Positions 1 through 13,400 of a stretch of DNA of 64,000 nt are shown here, one piece after another. Below the pieces are notes generated by a model. The model made no database searches, was not told where the DNA came from, and saw only the letters and a list, made by a program, of their open reading frames with translations. Within the stretch, counting starts at the first letter, position 1. Each line of letters opens with the position of its first letter. The translations under genes and the position numbers were made by a program. The stretch is from Amphiura filiformis (Eukaryota; Echinodermata; Ophiuroidea; Amphilepidida; Amphiuridae). The stretch lies in the NCBI RefSeq assembly GCF_039555335.1, contig NC_092629.1, positions 34,659,537-34,723,536 on the forward strand, given 5' to 3'.

Positions 1-383
1 TAATTGAAAATTTCCTTTGAAATCAAGTCTTCCTGTTGATTGAATGGATCATCCCGAATTAGGCAGGTGAATAGTGTCCTGCTTTGTTCACATAACACAC
101 TTTGTATCCTATTTTCAGGGTGCATTTAAATCTTACAAGGCACAGTGATGGGAATCAGGTCCGTAACTAGGGGAGGTGCAAGGGGGCTGGATGTATCCCC
201 ATTGCGAGTGTAATGATCGAAAAAATAAAGGTTTTTATGCCTTTTTGGTCAAAAAAAGGTCTAATTTTTTTAAGTCCACTTTTTCAAAATCCACCCCAAA
301 TAAATCCTGGTTACAGGCCTGATATCTGATGGGAATGCCATTGACACATGTTTAATCATAGTCCTTGGTTTAATATATAGGCC

Positions 384-1048
384 TATTTGATGCTACATCT
401 AAATTATGCTTGAAATGTGATCTACCTAAGATAACCATCAGTGACATTCCTGACAAGAGATGTTCTTGGCCTAATTTGAGGTCAAAACCAGGCACTGACC
501 AGTCAGACCTTACCAGTGCAGTGCATGCAATGGTAATTTCCAGTTATGTGGTTAAATTCAGAAGATATCTTACACTTCCCATAATGAATGCGTGTTAACC
601 TCACTGTCAAGCACCTTCTGAGGTGGTTTTTAGTGGGCAATATACACCGAAACGTGTCCAGTAGAAACACTCTTGTCCTCCGAACTAAAATACGTGGGTA
701 GTGAATTGATACCTTGCATTTACAGTGCAGCAGAAACGACTCGGTTAACAGTGAGAGGATAAAAAATACAGAGGAATAAAAGCATGTTGATGTGGATGCT
801 CAGTGTAAATATGTTGAATGTAACCATGGTAACTGGAAATTATACCATTTTTGGCTTAAATATGGAATGGGTAGTTTGCTTGATTTGACCATTGCACTGG
901 TCTGAGCATAGACCCCATGATTATAGGTCTATGGTCTGAGGGGCAGTGTCTTGGTTTGACCTCAAATTAGGCCAAGAGCATTCATCACTGATGGCATCTT
1001 GGATATATCACATTTCAAGTTTAATTATAGTTGTAGTAGAATCTAGGC
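384..1048. repeat. inverted repeat pair with unrelated centre
   Basis: Segment 384-545 reappears inverted at about 833-1048: both arms contain TTGAAATGTGATNTA, CATCAGTGA, CTTGGCCTAATTTGAGGTCA and TGCAATGGT in the same relative order, and both ends carry GGCCTA. This is a foldback element with diverged arms and about 290 nt between. No coding potential is seen in it or in 1-383. Confidence 0.65.
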
Positions 1049-1148
1049 CATAATACATGTATCATCTCAGATTGTCCTAAGGGTTTGACCAGTACAGGTG
1101 AGGATCTCTGGTATGGCCAGAGATGGTCAGAGACCTTTAGGGATTCAC

Positions 1149-1362
1149 CATTAGATATTATCGGGGGGGGGGGAACTAGGAAGTTTTTTGAAAAAAAAAA
1201 AATTGCCTCACTGATCTGATGAATAAAAAAATTTGGCTCACTGATGAGCAAATTGAAAAAAGACAACTTCGCCGGCGAAAAAAAAAATTGCCTCCAAAGG
1301 CAGCAAAAAAAAAATTTCTGCCTGACCCAAACTCCCTAGCCCCCCCCCCATAATATCTAATG
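1149..1362. repeat. palindromic MITE with ATTAGATATTAT ends
   Basis: The ends CATTAGATATTATcGGGGGG and CCCCCCATAATATCTAATG are inverted. The interior is A-rich and also partly symmetric (AAAAATTGCCTC occurs in two places). Open frames here arise from the poly-A/T tracts. Confidence 0.6.
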
Positions 1363-1462
1363 ATGTGTCCCTTAGGGAACAGACTAAAAGATAGCCTAAG
1401 GAGAACAGAAACTGATTGAAGTAGCCCTCTGATGAACAAAACTGTTTATTTCTTAGTCATTA

Positions 1463-1880
1463 TGAGCTGTTCCATTTGAAATCCATACACCCCCATCATA
1501 GGCTTAGGAACCTGGGGGCTTGAGGGGGCTCAGCTCCCTCAATTTTGGTTCGGGGCTGGAATACCTTTCAGTCCCCCCCAATAATCCTAGGTGAACTTTA
1601 AAATTGTGATAAATTATATGGAAAAGGGGTCTTTGTGACCTTTATTTTGCAAAATTTTCTGACTAAGAGGGGGAAACCACCCTCATGCACCCCCAGTCTG
1701 GCCACGCAAAATATTTTTTCAAGTTTCAGCCCCCCAATGTTGAAAATCTTCCTAAGCGTATGCCCATGGAAGATATGATCTTAATCTTCCACACAGGGAG
1801 TGTGACTTTCAAATGGGATTTATACCTGAATGTGTGATTCAATTTAAAATCTACACCCCCTGTATGGAAGATTAAAGTTC
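1463..1880. repeat. family-A MITE split by another inserted element
   Basis: Family-A sequence (TTCCATTTGAAATCCATACACCCCC) at 1463-1494 resumes at about 1766 (ATGGAAGATATGATCTTAATC) and runs to 1880. The interval 1495-1765 begins ATAGGCTTAGGAA and ends TTCCTAAGCGTATGCC, an inverted pair, so a second MITE inserted into an older family-A copy. Confidence 0.6.
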
Positions 1881-1892
1881 CATTCAGTGATC

Positions 1893-2262
1893 CCAGCGAA
1901 AGAATAAAAAAATTGTGTATAAATCCATTAAAAGGGAAGGATAAGTTGTTACAATTGTCATTAGGTATTTCTTAAATGAAAAATTTGGACAAAAATCGAG
2001 GAAATAGCATCATTGTCAAAGTTGGAACCCCTTAGAAATACATGTACAGCTAAATTACAGATGCATGTAAAATGTCTAATTTTGTCTTCTAATGCACGGC
2101 TTTCAACTGAACTACTAGCAGGCTATGTTAGCACATCTATGACAATGACAAAGGTACCAAAATCTGAATTTTGATGAATTTTATGATCATCCTGATAAGC
2201 AAATCACTGAATGGGCCTTCTATAGAGGATGTGTGGATTTCAACTTTAATAGCCCAATTACT
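1893..2262. repeat. dispersed repeat family H followed by a family-A end
   Basis: This segment (about 1893-2217) recurs inverted at 17942-18130 and in direct orientation at 17290-17470; shared words include CATGTAAAATGTCNAATTTTGTCTT and CAAAATCTGAATTTTGATGAATTTTA. A family-A end (GTGGATTTCAACTTTAATAGCCCAA) follows at 2213-2262. No gene is seen from 2263 to 2930. Confidence 0.55.
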
Positions 2263-2939
2263 TGGAACACTGGGGTGACAGTCTTTTGTTTTTCTCCTGT
2301 TTTGCACTTTGTAAAGTGTGGAAGGTTTCCCCTACCCGTAGTTCCTCCCCTTCCCCATCATTCAATGTTGGATTACTTCCCTGAGGCAGCCAGGGAGGAG
2401 AAAGGGGGAAGGCATTCCCTCAATCCACTGAGGGGAAAAACCCTCAAATCCATCCAAAATACCCCCAAAATCCATAATCCCACCCCAATCACCAACCTGG
2501 GCCATTGATCGCCTAAAATTTCCCCAAATTCTAGAATTTTGTGAGGTGCGGTGCCCCAAAAGGTAAACCTTTTTCATTGTTCCTCCCCCAAAAAAAAAAA
2601 AAAAAATTCCACTTTTTCATGAATTCACCCCTGCAAAAATAATTTCTCTGGGCCTTTTAATTAATTAAAGTACTGGTATACAACATTTTCAATATTTGTC
2701 TGGAGATTTGGAGGTGATGATGATGATTATGAAAAGCTTTCATTTCCAGGGGGGATTCCTATTGTTTTTCACCAAACACTGTTGGCCACTTTTGACTATC
2801 AGAAGTATGAGTTCATTACACTGGAAAGCTGTTGCTTCTTCAGTTTTGCCTATGGGTTTGTGGTCTTTCATGTGAGCATGGACCCTAAAATTTTTCAGAT
2901 TTTTCTTGGAATGATTGCCTGACAGTTGACTACCTTTCT

Positions 2940-3183
2940 ACACTGCCCAAGTGTGGGCCCAGCCTATATAAATAATGGGCTTACTAGACCTATCATCATG
3001 ACACTGCCCAAGTGTGGGCCCAGCCTATATAAATAATGGGCTTACTAGACCTATCATCATGACACTGCCCAAGTGTGGGCCCAGCCTATATAAATAATGG
3101 GCTTACTAGACCTATCATCATGACACTGCCCAAGTGTGGGCCCAGCCTATATAAATAATGGGCTTACTAGACCTATCATCGTG
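2940..3183. repeat. tandem repeat, four copies of a 61-bp unit
   Basis: Four nearly identical 61-bp units (2940-3000, 3001-3061, 3062-3122, 3123-3183) begin ACACTGCCCAAGTGTGGGCC and include TATATAAATAA. The only change I see is CATCATCATG to CATCATCGTG at the last junction. Near-identity implies a young array or ongoing homogenisation. Confidence 0.95.
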
Positions 3184-3269
3184 ATCATGGTCACAAACAT
3201 GTTACTGTTCTAAATCACATTGACCTCTTTTGAGGTCAAACTGTTAAAGCTCTCCCCCATACCCTATGG

Positions 3270-4200
3270 GCCAGTCTCAAAGAAGATATCTTACCCTTCC
3301 CAGAATCCTTTGCAACATTATACATCACCTCATTTCATCAAAATAATTTCCCTTACTCTGTACAGGTTCCCTAATTTTGTTTTTATTTTGAGAATAGAGT
3401 GGCTAACAAGGATGCCAGTTTGCCTGATTTTCTACTTTTTGTTACTCCAAATTTCCGCACTTTTATTTTCAGCAGGTTTTGAGGCTTTTAACCCAAATGC
3501 TTTTCCACTTCAGGCCACTGGCATCACTGGGCTTAACATGAGTCGATATATTTGTAAGATCTGGATGGGCTCTGTCCATTCAGGGTTGCATCCAATATTG
3601 TTGCGCTCCAGGGGGGGCTTAACACAAATGACTATATGGGTATGCCTCCCCGGAAAGACCCCCCTTTTTTGATTTCGCAGCTCCGAAAGACCCCTATATT
3701 TAGTCCTTCAAGAATGAATGTGGGGGGGGGGACTCGGCGAAGCCGAACAACGAGGCCGAAGGCCGAGCCTCAATATTAGTATAATAGTACTAGTAGTTTT
3801 AAACTTCTCAAGCCGAGAGTCATTCTTGAAGGACTACCTATATTTGAACAAAATAGAGCTCTGAAAGACCCTTGATTTTGATAATTTCAGCTCTAAAAGA
3901 TCCCAAAATTGCTCATTCTTCGTATTTCTGGTTTTTTTTCAGGGTTTGCAACCAGAAAGCCAAGAAACACCCTTGATTTTGAATGTTAGCAGCCCCAAAA
4001 GTCCCTATGTTACTTGTTTGCAGCTCCAAAAGACCCTCCTTTTACCGGTACGCAGTCAGCTCCCAAAGATCCACCACCTCAAAATTGCGGGGGAACATAC
4101 CCACCAAAATTTGTTGAAGTGCCCCCGGGTTGCACAAGACAGCAAATCAGTACAAAAAATTGAAATGGGAAAAATGCATTATGGGAAGTGTAAGACTGCT
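3270..4200. repeat. composite repeat block (families F and K, with a foldback inside)
   Basis: Words such as GGGGGGCTTAACACAAATGAC and CGCAGCTCCGAAAGACCCC recur inverted at 15480-15705. TTGAAATGGGANAAATGCATTATGGGAAG recurs near 16170 and 57500. Inside, TAGTCCTTCAAGAATGA (about 3700) and TCATTCTTGAAGGACTA (about 3820) form a short foldback around a GC-rich patch. The 150-codon open frame at 3220 lies in this repeat and shows no protein family. Confidence 0.55.
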
Positions 4201-5350
4201 CTGCCAGTCTAGGCATGCCAGGTAGAGCAGAGTATTTTGTACTTTGATGAACCAAAATCCAATGGTATAGTTCAATAACCTTGGAGTAGAAAGGATCTGT
4301 CTTCTATTCAACAATCATAGCTCAAAGGTTGTGCAGGTAAATACTACCATGACTAAATGTCCATTGAACAAAATATGGTGGTTTGAGAGGTAACCATGGT
4401 AACCAAATATCAGATTTTGCCAAACCTGGAATTATGTCTGCCACAGCTAGTTAACATGTCAATGTATGTACATAAAGCAAGTTTTCTATAGTGATGATTT
4501 GGGTGTGATTTCTGATGAAAAAAAAAATGATTCGTGAAACACATAAAGAAGAGGTACTGTATCTGACTGAATTAGCACCCCTCCAACTAATGAATGCCCC
4601 CTACAGAATGGGGATGACAACTGTTTAAGAGCCCCCTTTTTTTCAATGCACCATTGCAAATTTCAACCCAAAACTACACCCCAATTTTTCCACACAAAAA
4701 ACCCTATGTTTTCCTGCAAAACACACACCCCGGGCACACACCCACACACAAAATTATTATTTTTTGAATAAAAAATTGAAGAAAAAACAAAAAGTTATAG
4801 ACCCAAAGTTATTTGAATATTCAAGGTTGGAAACTGGACTACTAGAGATATACCGCTACTATAAATAAAAAATTATATTTTCCAAGTTTTTCTTTCTTTC
4901 CAAACCTGGGTAAAGTGGTACATTTTCTTTTTGAATCTGGGTAAAGTGGTGCATTTTCTTTCCGAAGCTGATTTTGATTAAACATACTTTTGCTTCTATG
5001 TATCAAGTTTTCCTGGTATTATTTTGTCAAATTCTCCTAAATTCTTCTGCCGACATATTTTAATATTACAATGTTATGTGGCAACTGATGTTTTGAAAAT
5101 GTTATGACAACATTTTATAACCTTTTAACCTGACATTTAAAATGTTTTCTGGTAACCACCTTTGTACGCCTTTTTGGAAATGTTTAAAAATTTATGTTTG
5201 GTGGAAGGCCTATAATAGAGCTCGGAAACTTGACTATAATTGGCTGCATGATTGATTGATCTGTGGGTTAATCATTTGATGATTGATTGATCGTGTGATT
5301 CCTTGATTGATTACCTCACTAGGAACACCTACTCATTTCCTCTCGTTAGA
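4201..5350. other. non-coding upstream stretch, no feature recognised
   Basis: AT-rich sequence with a short fragment of dispersed family D (about 4243-4345) and a CA-rich patch near 4720-4755. No exon, RNA gene or complete element is supported. Confidence 0.5.
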
Positions 5351-5356
5351 ACCATA

Positions 5357-5551
5357 AATTGGGCTATTTCAGTTGAAATCCATACCCCCTATGGAAGACA
5401 TGATCTTAATCTTCCACACAGGTAGTATGAATTTCAAATGGGGTTACCTGAATGGGTGGCTCCATTTGAAATCTACACACTGCGTGTGTGGGACACTGCG
5501 TGTGTGGGAGAATACATAGGGGGTGATGGGTTTCAATTGAATAGCCCAATG
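5357..5551. repeat. family-A palindromic MITE with internal 17-bp duplication
   Basis: The ends GGGCTATTTCAGTTGAAATCC and TTTCAATTGAATAGCCCAA are inverted. In the right arm ACACTGCGTGTGTGGGA occurs twice in tandem, an internal change not seen in other copies of this family in the window. Confidence 0.75.
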
Positions 5552-5665
5552 GAATCTACATGCATATCACTTATAAATTTTAGGGATATCTGAGCCAAAA
5601 AATAAGAGCAGGCAGGCAGAAAGACTTGTATAATAACTTGTGATTTCCATTCATTATCATTACAG

Positions 5666-5699
5666 ATCCATGATGGACAGATGATCAAGACATGCATGG
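5666..5699 (+). other. possible upstream 5'UTR exon of FREM1
   Basis: A 34-nt segment is bounded by a pyrimidine-rich acceptor (ATTACAG ending at 5665) and a donor GTAAGA at 5700. It would splice to the acceptor at 7146. The segment carries ATGs, so it would add upstream starts. The only support is the pair of splice signals; no transcription start is visible. Confidence 0.25.
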
Positions 5700-6354
5700 G
5701 TAAGAGTCTAACACCCTGAAGAAGCTGAGCACAGAAAGCTGGTCTCTATCCCATGCTTCAGGTCGGAAAGAAATCAGTGCAATACTGATCCAAGGTGACT
5801 AACATTTCATTCTGAGCTCAAAAAAGATCAAAAATACATTGTGTAAAAACGTTTCCTGTGTCATGAAAAGTTGAAATAATTTTTAGAGTCGGCAGATTTT
5901 CTTGAGCTTGATCACTGAGTTGATGCTTTTACTTTCAATTTTGAAAGATTTTTGTGTCGCTTTCAAAATTTGCAATGTTCACACCAGGGTCTTACCTGGG
6001 GTTGCTCGACAATGTCACCAATAGTCATAGTTGTGACTATTAGCAAAAGTCATGACTTTTGACTTTTACTTGATAACCCCCCCAACTATTCAAGCACCCT
6101 AACGCCTTGAACTGAGGCTACTACTAGTTTAATACGACATGACCCGCAAGACTGTACATTAAGATGTGCATATAGCCACTTGTATTCTTTACCTTGCTAA
6201 TAGAATGTCAAACTGTCCTAAGGTGTTAAGATCAAGTGTCCCCTTAAAAGTAGTTCTATGGAGGTGCAAGGTAGGTTTATTCTGAGGATAAATAAATTTC
6301 CTGTGTTTGGATTTAACTGCAGATAATTATAGTGATGCAATTCCTGTCTAAAGT

Positions 6355-6611
6355 CAGGGTTGCCAAACCAAAACCTGCGATTTAGTAGCCCAATTGGGCG
6401 ACTTTTGAAGATTTTCCCCACGACTTATAAATGACAATTTCCTGTCCCATAGAAACCAATGGTTAAGAAAAAAATTGGATGACTGTTCAACATTGGCTCC
6501 CGCGACTTCCGATAGTTTCCTGCCCCATACAAACCAATGGTAAAGAGAAAAATTGGGCGACTTTTCGATTATTTGATCCGCGATTTGGGCTGAAATTTTT
6601 TTGCAACCCTG
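6355..6611. mobile_element. hAT-like MITE with 8-bp target duplication
   Basis: Terminal inverted repeats CAGGGTTGC and GCAACCCTG flank 257 bp. The flanks TCTAAAGT (6347-6354) and TCTCAAGT (6612-6619) are an 8-bp duplication with one mismatch, as expected for hAT elements. The inside holds direct repeats (ACCAATGGTNAAGA and TTGGGCGACTTTT each twice). No transposase is encoded, so it is non-autonomous. Confidence 0.75.
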
Positions 6612-7146
6612 TCTCAAGTTTGTGTGAAGTTAAGCTATCACATTATATTTAACCATTGATATTTTGATGTTTGAATTGAGCCAATAGTTTGAACTTTGCA
6701 ATTGATAATATAGGTAAATTTAGCAAATTATTTTTATACAAAAATATTTTTTTAATCACCTTAGATGCAATATGACATCACTCATCCTTGTGAATAAATC
6801 TTCCTCCATGCAATGGGGCTTCCCAAGGGGGAATTTCTTATGATAATACAATAAAACAGGTAGTATGTATTGTAGAAATGGTTGTGGAATTGATCTAGAG
6901 ACCTGTCCCTCTGTCATCTTCTGTCCTCCAATGTGGGGGGGGGGGGCTACTCAAGTTTGGTTTGGGTAGGGGTGTGCTGCTGAGAATCTTGGTGATTCAT
7001 GACGGCGCTCTTCAAACTACTGGGTATTTATACTGATACTGATTTTATGGGGATTTAACCAACAGGCCTTGCAGAAAGGCTTAACTATTTTCAAGTACTG
7101 TACAAATTGTAGTTACAATTTTCTTTGCATTGGTTTTTTTTTACAG

Positions 7147-7245
7147 GTGACATCATGACAATAAGTACTACATAGGATCCTGCACTCAAGTCTACACCTT
7201 GACCTTTGACCCCAAATCCTCCATATCCAGTAACTACAAGTAATC
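7147..7245 (+). other. FREM1: 5'UTR part of FREM1 exon 1, with short upstream ORF
   Basis: A T-rich tract ending in TTTACAG at 7146 is a good splice acceptor, so the first coding exon probably starts at 7147 after a spliced leader. The leader part holds a six-codon upstream ORF, ATG 7155 to TAG 7175, out of frame with the main ATG at 7246. The main ATG is chosen because it opens a typical signal peptide in the right frame. Confidence 0.6.
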
Positions 7246-7488
7246 ATGGAGACGTGTAACCCAGCAATGGTAACAGCCTTCCTATTCGCTGTCCTCACCT
7301 TTCATTCATCGCTTGTGATTGGCCAGTTGGTAGTAACAAATCGTGGATTAAACGTTCCTATTGGTCGGTCTGTCTACGTGGATCCCAGTACATTGTACAT
7401 AGAGCCGCCCTTGCCAGGAGAAGTATGCAAAGTTGAGGTGGCTGTGCAGGAGCCGTTTTATCAGAGGGTTGGCAGATTGGAACCACAG
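7246..7488 (+). CDS. FREM1: FREM1 exon 1: signal peptide and start of N-terminal region
   Basis: It encodes 81 residues in phase 0. Residues 7-26 are a hydrophobic core (AMVTAFLFAVLTFHSSLVIG), so cleavage near G26/Q27 fits a secreted protein. The mature start, QLVVTNRGLNVPIGRSVYV, followed by LYIEPPLPGEVCKVEV, matches the opening of FRAS1/FREM proteins, where a VxxGxSVYL-type strand precedes the first CSPG-like unit. The donor is CAG|GTAGGT at 7489. Intron 1 (11,318 nt) is the longest and mostly repeats. Confidence 0.88.
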
Positions 7489-10400
7489 GTAGGTGTGCTT
7501 GTACGGGGATGTATTTCAAGGGTACTTTTGCTCATTATTATGTTTTGTTGAATCCAAGTGTGTAAATAAAAATATTGGATCCAAAACATAATAATGATAA
7601 AATTGGATGCTTTACGCCCAATATTTATTGAGTCTGCTATGAGTTTTTAAAATATTGGACTCGACTACGCCTCGTCCAATATTTTAAAACTCATAGCTCG
7701 ACTCAATCAATATGGGCTCAATAGATCCAATTTTATATCAAATGAGCCCAGTCCACTAAGAACCTACCCAACGAATATACCAAAGTCGCTGAAAAGATAC
7801 CTCAAAACCTCCGTATACCTTCAACCACGAAGAACCACGATCCGGTGCTAGTTATATGGACTTTTAAAATGCCGCAATATTGTGACATTTCAAAAAAAGA
7901 AAAAAAATTAGGATGCATAACCTCATTAATGCTCAGAACAGAGGGGATTTGGGTTTCAGCCCTCTTGATGGAGTTAGCATTTGGGTCTCAAACATTAATT
8001 AACATACATAACGTCAGCCTGCTACGCTAAATGCCTAAGTCATTCCTACATGTTTCTCATTTGCAATTTTGATTTTCTGAGTAATAAACCCATAATTCAT
8101 CAAATTTCCAGCCACGTTTTTCATCAACTTGTGGAATACATCTCTTTTGATGTATTCCACAAGTTAATGAAGAATGTAGCTGGAAATTTGATGAATTATG
8201 GGTTTATTACTCAGAAAATCAAAATTGCAAATGAGAAACATGTAAAAATGACTTTGGCATTTAGTGTAGCAGGCTGACGATAAGCATCTCTTTAGCATGC
8301 CATTGTAATATTGATGATAGGACCTCAGGAGAGAGATGAGATTTGGGTATCAGGGCCGCATGTTGAAGTATATTAGATTTTATTTTTAGAACCCTAAAAA
8401 AAAAAAGGGGGCATGGGCCCAGTTTGAACATGCTTAAATCTGCACCTGGGGCACATCCCGCATACACTCCCCTACATCAGGCAAGGGGGGGGGGGGGCAA
8501 CAAACAAAAACCACACACATTTTACCTTTAAAATAAATTACTCCTAACAATAATCATGAATGTAGAATATTTATATTCTATAGAACAAACAAAATGTTCG
8601 CAGACGACCTTTGATTTTTACCTTAACTATCCACCATACATCAAACGTGCAGTAATTTGGAGTTTCAAGTCCACATGAATTATTATTATCATTTTTGTAT
8701 AAAAATACAAACTATTTTTTCTACAAAAGAGTTCTAACATGAACCCTTTGAACCATGGAACATTATGTTTTAATATTTCCCCAAATGATTCCCCATAGGG
8801 TCTGCTTTCCTTTCTGTTCACTATGAACCACAATGGCCTCATCCCAATGGCATAGTTCAGTAACCTCAATTAAACAATCATAGTGCAAAATTTGACCTCA
8901 AGTTGCAGGGTATGAGTTTTTGTACCCAAAATTTCAGAGGTCATTCAATGAATATACAAATATATTGGGGTTATAGAACTGCCATGATATATGCGCATGT
9001 TATGGATCCTAGTGTCAATTGCCATATCATTCATAGTTTGCTATGATCTCAAACATGACAATCTGTAGGACAAAGTTCCTTAACCCCAGTATGCTTCTAC
9101 ACTCAAAGAATGACCTTTTGATGTGTTGGGTACACAAACTCACACTCCACAACTTGAGGTCAAAATTATAGCTTTGCTTGTATTATGGGGGTCATTGAAG
9201 TTTGGCATTGGGTATGAGATCAGTATGGATGTGGTTTACCTATTTGTCTGATTTTGCTTAAAGGGATGTTGAGAGATTTTCAGTCTTCTTTGCCTACATT
9301 TATTCCTCCATGGATGTGGTTTAGCGCGGAGTTTCCTAGGGGAGTTTTCATAATGGTAACTTATTTTTTTCCTGAAGAATATTCATGCCAAATTGCGACA
9401 CCAGATACATTTATTTACAAATATGAAAATAAATTTGAAGCAAGAAAAGGGTTTATAATTTGCATATAGGCCTAATCCGATCTGGGACTCCGAAAAACTA
9501 CTCGCTTTTAACTAAAACCAGACCTCAGATTGTGCCAATTTGTGGAAAAATTTAGCAAATTTTAATAAGGGGCTGTGCAATAATTATGAGCTCCCTGGGG
9601 GTAAAATTTCCAAACGGCTCGCCAAGAATCACTTACCCCCTTCTCTCGGCCCGCCAAAAATCGCTTCCCCCCTCTCGGCCTGCCAAATATTCTTTGCCTC
9701 AACTTTGCACATGCCAAATTTTTGAGATCCCAATTTGCAAACCTTAAATGGTATAGCTACATGTTGCGAGCACAGCGAGCAGGAAAATCTGCATATTTAA
9801 GCGTTTCCGTACTGTTTTCCTTAAAAAGCCTTTTCAGAGCATTTTATTTAAAAAGCACCCCATGAATGTGTGCCAAAAATCGCTTGCCCTCCTCTTGGCT
9901 TTCCAAAAATTGCTTCCCCCCCCCCCATTTTACACTCCCATCAGGGCTCATAATTATTGACTTTAAATTACAATGCATATTGCTGACATTGAAACCCAGC
10001 TTTGAGTCTGGTCAAAGACCTTCATCAGAACAGGTCTTGGTCTGATCCATCAAACTATTATTAAATTGCACAGCTATTTATATGACTTGTCTATATCAGT
10101 CTGGCCATCTGGCCATCAAATGAACTTGAACTAGCCTGTACCAGAAATTAACCAATTCCTAAACACAATAGTGGAAGCTTAAATACAGGAAATCCAACTC
10201 AAATGTTTACATGCTATGGGAAGGAAAGACCTGAATGTTCTCATTATAAGTCCTGCATAATATGGTTAATCAGTAAATTATTATTTGATATAATTTTTTT
10301 TATGGGGGGGGGGGGGTACCAGTAGTGTAGCCAGGATATCAGTGTGAGGGGACAAAACCAAATTTTCATCCTCATTTGTCAATTTTTGTTCCAATTTTAG

Positions 10401-13400
10401 TCATTTTAAGGATACTTTATTCTTTGTCATCCCCATATTATCCCTGATTTTTTTTTTTTGGGGGGTCCCTGGCTATGCCTCTGGGGGGTACTCAAGTTTG
10501 GTTTGGGTTGGGATCCCGGTTGGGATGTGCCTCCATGTACATGTGCAATGTCTGGAAGTAGGATTCATATTTATAGGCCTAATCATCAAAAATGGGACCT
10601 CTTTTTATCGAAATTTAATGCAAATTTGGCACTTTCTCAAAATGTTTGTATGTTTTGGGGAAATGTTGGCATAAGATTCACAAAATTGGGTAATAATTCT
10701 AGACAAATTTGGGAAAACTGAAAAAATACCCATCTTTAAGACCTATCACACAAAAAAGGTACAGGTGTTGAAAAGTAGGCTCTTGGGAACTGATTTACAA
10801 AAGAGAGGGTCTTCCTGAAACTTGGCCATAATTATACTAGCTAGCCAATGAGTTTGGGACTTCTGATGGATCTAGTATTGGGCTTCATGATGCCTCATAA
10901 AATAATGTTTAGTGGATTAGGTATTCCTCCAATACCTATGGGGTGGATGGATTGAACTTCAGATCACATAGCAACTGGCTTGGTCTGTACTATTGGTAAA
11001 GCTGAATAGCCAATGGGTTGAGATTTATGATGGGTCTTGGACTTCATCATGATGCCTCATAAATTTGTGGAATGCACTTCAGATCACATAAAAAGTTTCA
11101 GATACCAGCCAATTCTGTACCAGCTATCTGGTATTAAATGCTGAAACTTGGCCATAGGCCTACTATAGCCAATGGGTTTATGACTTCTGATGGTTCTTGG
11201 GCTTCATGATGCCTCATAAATGTAGGCCTATGTACAGACATAGTGAACTCCAGATCACGTAAATGTGGACGACAAGTTTCAAATTTTGTTTTAAAATTTT
11301 CAGAAATTTTAAATTTTCATATTTGGAATCAGCATGAAATTTGCATGAGTACAAACAATCCTAGTTATTGGTTCAGTGGTTCTTAAGATAGAAGTGGATA
11401 TTTTGAGAAAATATCTCAGAACTATTATGACTTTTTTATGTTGAAGCCTATGGCTAGCAATAGCATGCAGAGCATGATATTTCAAAGCATATCTTCCCTA
11501 CAATGTAGTTTTGATGTCCTTCACTATGAACCATGATAGTCTCATTCCCAATAGCACAGTTCATTGGCCTCCATTTGACAATCATAGCTTAAATTTTGAC
11601 CTCAAGTTATGGTAGGTGAGTTTTATTACCCAATAAATTTAAAGGTCATTGTATGAATGCACAAACATATTGGGGTTAAAGGACTTTGTACTGACAGGTG
11701 AGCATGTACTTAACCATCACTAGGATCTCAAACGTGCTCATCTAACAAGGGCACAGTTCGTTAACCCCAATACATATGTATGTACAATAGAATGACCTTT
11801 ATGTGCTTGGTACAAAAACTCATACCCCCACAACGTGATGTCATATAATAGGAGCTATCAGTGTTGATTGGAAGGAATGAATCTTGCCATTGCAAATGAG
11901 TTAATTTTAGGTGATAGGGATAATGTGTTCAGAAGGAAATGAATCACTTTGTGTGGCTATGCTTCCATGAATTCGGTTTGGGTTTAGTAATTTTGAAAAG
12001 GAGTGACGTACATGTAGGGCTTATAAAGGTTGACGGGTGTATCAGTTGGGCTATTCCATTTAAAATCCACACTACCTCTGTGGAAGATTTTGGAAATGTC
12101 TTCAACAGGGGGAGTATGAATTTCAAATGGAATCGGCACATTACCAACTCTATTTAAAACTTGCCCTTCATCCGTGGAAGATTCCGGATTCAGAGATAGT
12201 ATAAAATTCAAATGGAGCTACGGTCAGCTACCTAAATAATGTGTTCATACCATTTTGCAAAAAAGTCAAAGCCCATGTTAACTTTGACCTATTTTGTGAT
12301 TTTACCCAGGTAACAAAACACCTTAGATATGGCAAACTATTCTTTGTTCAAAACTTTGTTCAAAGCGGAACAATTTGAATGCCTTTTAAAGATACTTGTA
12401 ATAAAAACATTGTTGTTCCGATTTTGTCTAACTCAAATGTAAATTGACTTCTCTAAATATTCATCGTTCATAAAAAGTGTAAAGCAGGTCATTCTGTCAA
12501 AGGCAGTCACTTCTAAAATTTGACAGCTTTATGAAATGATGACAATGCTAATAACATGCCTTCACAGAGAACATGCTTGCTATAATATGATCTCATTGTG
12601 TGCATTAATGTTACCTTAGGGGCTGTACAATATTTATTTCCCCCCCTCTAGCCCATGGGCAAATTTCAAATGGCCTCGAAATAATTCTTGCCCCCCTCAT
12701 GGCCTACCAAATACCTTGTCCCCCTCAGCTTGCCAAAAATTGCTTGCCCACTCGTCTCGACCTGCTAAAAAATCCTTGTCTCCTCCTCTTCGCACATATA
12801 TATACATATTTTTTGGGATCCTATAATTTCCAAACCTTCAATATCAAAATATATAATGTGAGCATAGCATGCAGGAAATTTTGTATAAATGTGTCTGTAC
12901 TCTTTTTCTAAGCCTTTTTAGAGCATTTTATTAAGGAATTTGTGCCAAAATAATAAATAAAAAAAAAATAAATGTAGATATTTATTTAGCGCTTTATGCC
13001 GTACAGCCTCAAAGCGCTTTACATTTATTCCACCATCATTAGAATATGTCGGAACCACGTTCGCAGCCTACAAGTGGCGCAGGGTCCATCAGTACAACAA
13101 CTGTGACTACCCCTAACAGCTTCCCATTGCACCTGGGTGAGGTGAGGCAAGCAAGGCAAAGCGCCTTGCCCAAGGGCGCAACACGGTGGTGGGACGGGGA
13201 ATCGAACCCACGCACGTCGAGCAAGCTCTCAGATTATGAGTCCAAGGCCGTAACCACTGAGCCACCGTGCCCTCGGGGGCCAATAATTCTTGGCCCCCCA
13301 TTTGATTTGCCAAAAATCTTTTGCCACCACCTCATGACTGCCAAAAATTGCTTGCCCTTCCACTTTTGCCCTCCCAAAAATTGCTTGGCCCCTCTTTTTA

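Noticed and set aside
3220..3672. 150-residue open frame upstream of FREM1
   Set aside because: It lies in dispersed repeats (families F and K) that recur elsewhere; the composition is not protein-like.
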